Below are positions 63,530 through 64,000 of a DNA stretch of 64,000 bases, piece after piece. The position numbers and the translations under genes were made by a program. The stretch is taken from the NCBI GenBank assembly GCA_002840715.1, contig PHBW01000007.1, positions 107,720 through 171,719 of the forward strand, given 5' to 3'. Under the pieces are notes generated by a model that worked only from the letters and a program-made list of their open reading frames with translations, was not told where the DNA came from and searched no databases. Each line of letters begins with the position of its first letter. Positions within the stretch are counted from its first letter, which is position 1. Source of the stretch: Chloroflexi bacterium HGW-Chloroflexi-4 (GTDB lineage Bacteria; Chloroflexota; Anaerolineae; Anaerolineales; Anaerolineaceae).

Positions 63530-63877
63530 TTGCACGTTAATTAATAGATTTTTTAACATATCAATGCTAATTTCGTCATAGATCAACTCACAACTTGAAT
63601 AATGAGTGAAATGTACGGCAGGATCGTTGCGTGAAACCAATAAAACAATATAATGGATGGAATGATTCATAATGAGGCTGCTGATTTCTTTATCAGCAAC
63701 TAAAGCAGGATCTCGGTAATCAATAAAAACAATGGCCGGACTGGCCGGGTTTGCCAGCTTTTCAACATCGCCGCACAATTCCACCATTTTGATGGTGGAA
63801 GGTGCGACGAAAGATTCAAGCATGGAGATTAAATTATCCCGCCGTCTGCTTTCTGGACTTACAATCACAATTTCCAT
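63515..63877 (-). CDS. Receiver-like protein with degenerate phosphorylation site
   Basis: A 120-residue protein with the outline of a CheY-type receiver: 'MEIVIVSPESRRRDNLISMLES' (beta1-alpha1), 'AIVFIDYRDP' at the position of the phospho-acceptor Asp, and 'YIVLLVSRNDP' where the conserved Thr/Ser is expected. The acidic pair after beta1 is replaced by 'SPES', and the conserved Lys after beta5 is not seen, so normal phosphorylation is doubtful. It leads the receptor-cheW operon, 41 bp upstream. Membership of the receiver family is inferred and could be wrong; no output domain is present. Confidence 0.6.
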   Translation of the reverse strand: MEIVIVSPESRRRDNLISMLESFVAPSTIKMVELCGDVEKLANPASPAIVFIDYRDPALVADKEISSLIMNHSIHYIVLLVSRNDPAVHFTHYSSCELIYDEISIDMLKNLLINVQLKSK

Positions 63878-64000
63878 CTTCCCGCCTTAATAATAAATAA
63901 ATCTCATCGGTTTTCACAAAATATAGAATAATGGATTTTCGAATGATTGTCCCCTCTATTGAATGGGTATTAGTCTACCAATAACAACTATAAAACTGAG
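63878..64000 (-). other. Window edge, upstream of the chemotaxis operon
   Basis: 123 bp upstream of the receiver-like gene on the minus strand; no gene or confident promoter recognised before the window ends. Confidence 0.4.

Overview
The window looks like chromosomal DNA of a mesophilic Chloroflexota bacterium, most likely of the Anaerolineae. This is inferred from gene content, not from a database search. The pointers are an alpha-aminoadipate (LysW/LysX-type) lysine pathway, a bacterial Elp3 of the kind known from Dehalococcoides, secreted lipoproteins with a bacterial 'next to BRCA1' Ig-like domain behind Thr/Pro linkers, paired PspC proteins, and a monoderm-style envelope gene set (lipoproteins, L,D-transpeptidase, a YabE-like G5 protein). 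No rRNA, tRNA, CRISPR array, prophage or insertion sequence was recognised.

Layout. 0-6 kb: GNAT acetyltransferase, L,D-transpeptidase, a LamG-like lipoprotein, rhomboid protease, guanylate kinase, FmdB zinc ribbon and an HExxH metallopeptidase. 6-10 kb: a MacA/MacB-type ABC efflux operon. 9.7-10.8 kb: perR-ferritin behind a consensus promoter whose -10 lies inside a PerR box. 10.9-16.2 kb: a lysine operon (homocitrate synthase with a C-terminal RAM-like domain, homoaconitase large and small subunits, homoisocitrate dehydrogenase, LysX) behind a short ORF with tandem Lys codons and an intrinsic terminator, i.e. a probable attenuator. 16.3-20.3 kb: AraC-type regulator and a phytoene synthase/desaturase-like pair. 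20.4-32 kb: a surE remnant, PspC pair, transporters, a roadblock protein, a glycosyltransferase, peptidases and CBS, DinB and SRPBCC proteins. 32-37.5 kb: YabE-like G5 gene (frameshifted), ksgA, a LuxR-type regulator, a methyltransferase and elp3. 37.6-43.1 kb: two membrane diguanylate cyclases and a cell-surface group (three-repeat protein, lipoproteins). 43.2-55.2 kb: a DMT transporter broken by an 11-bp duplication, DegV, GH1 glucosidase, glucan phosphorylase, PilZ protein, lysS, greA, hpt and purA. 55.2-64 kb: chemotaxis genes, all on the minus strand: three chemoreceptors (one with an in-frame amber codon, one with a zinc-binding CZB tail), two near-identical CheW proteins and a receiver-like protein.

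Functional links. The lysine genes form a tightly packed, overlapping operon with a self-contained regulatory leader; other pathway genes (lysW, lysY, lysZ, lysJ, lysK, lysN) must lie elsewhere. PerR and ferritin form an iron/peroxide unit. The two GGDEF proteins and the PilZ protein imply c-di-GMP signalling, and the chemotaxis cluster implies directed surface motility or a related output. The GH1 enzyme and glucan phosphorylase handle glucosides and alpha-glucans.

Four genes carry disruptions (surE remnant, yabE frameshift, DMT duplication, MCP amber codon). Without reads it cannot be decided which are real and which are assembly errors.
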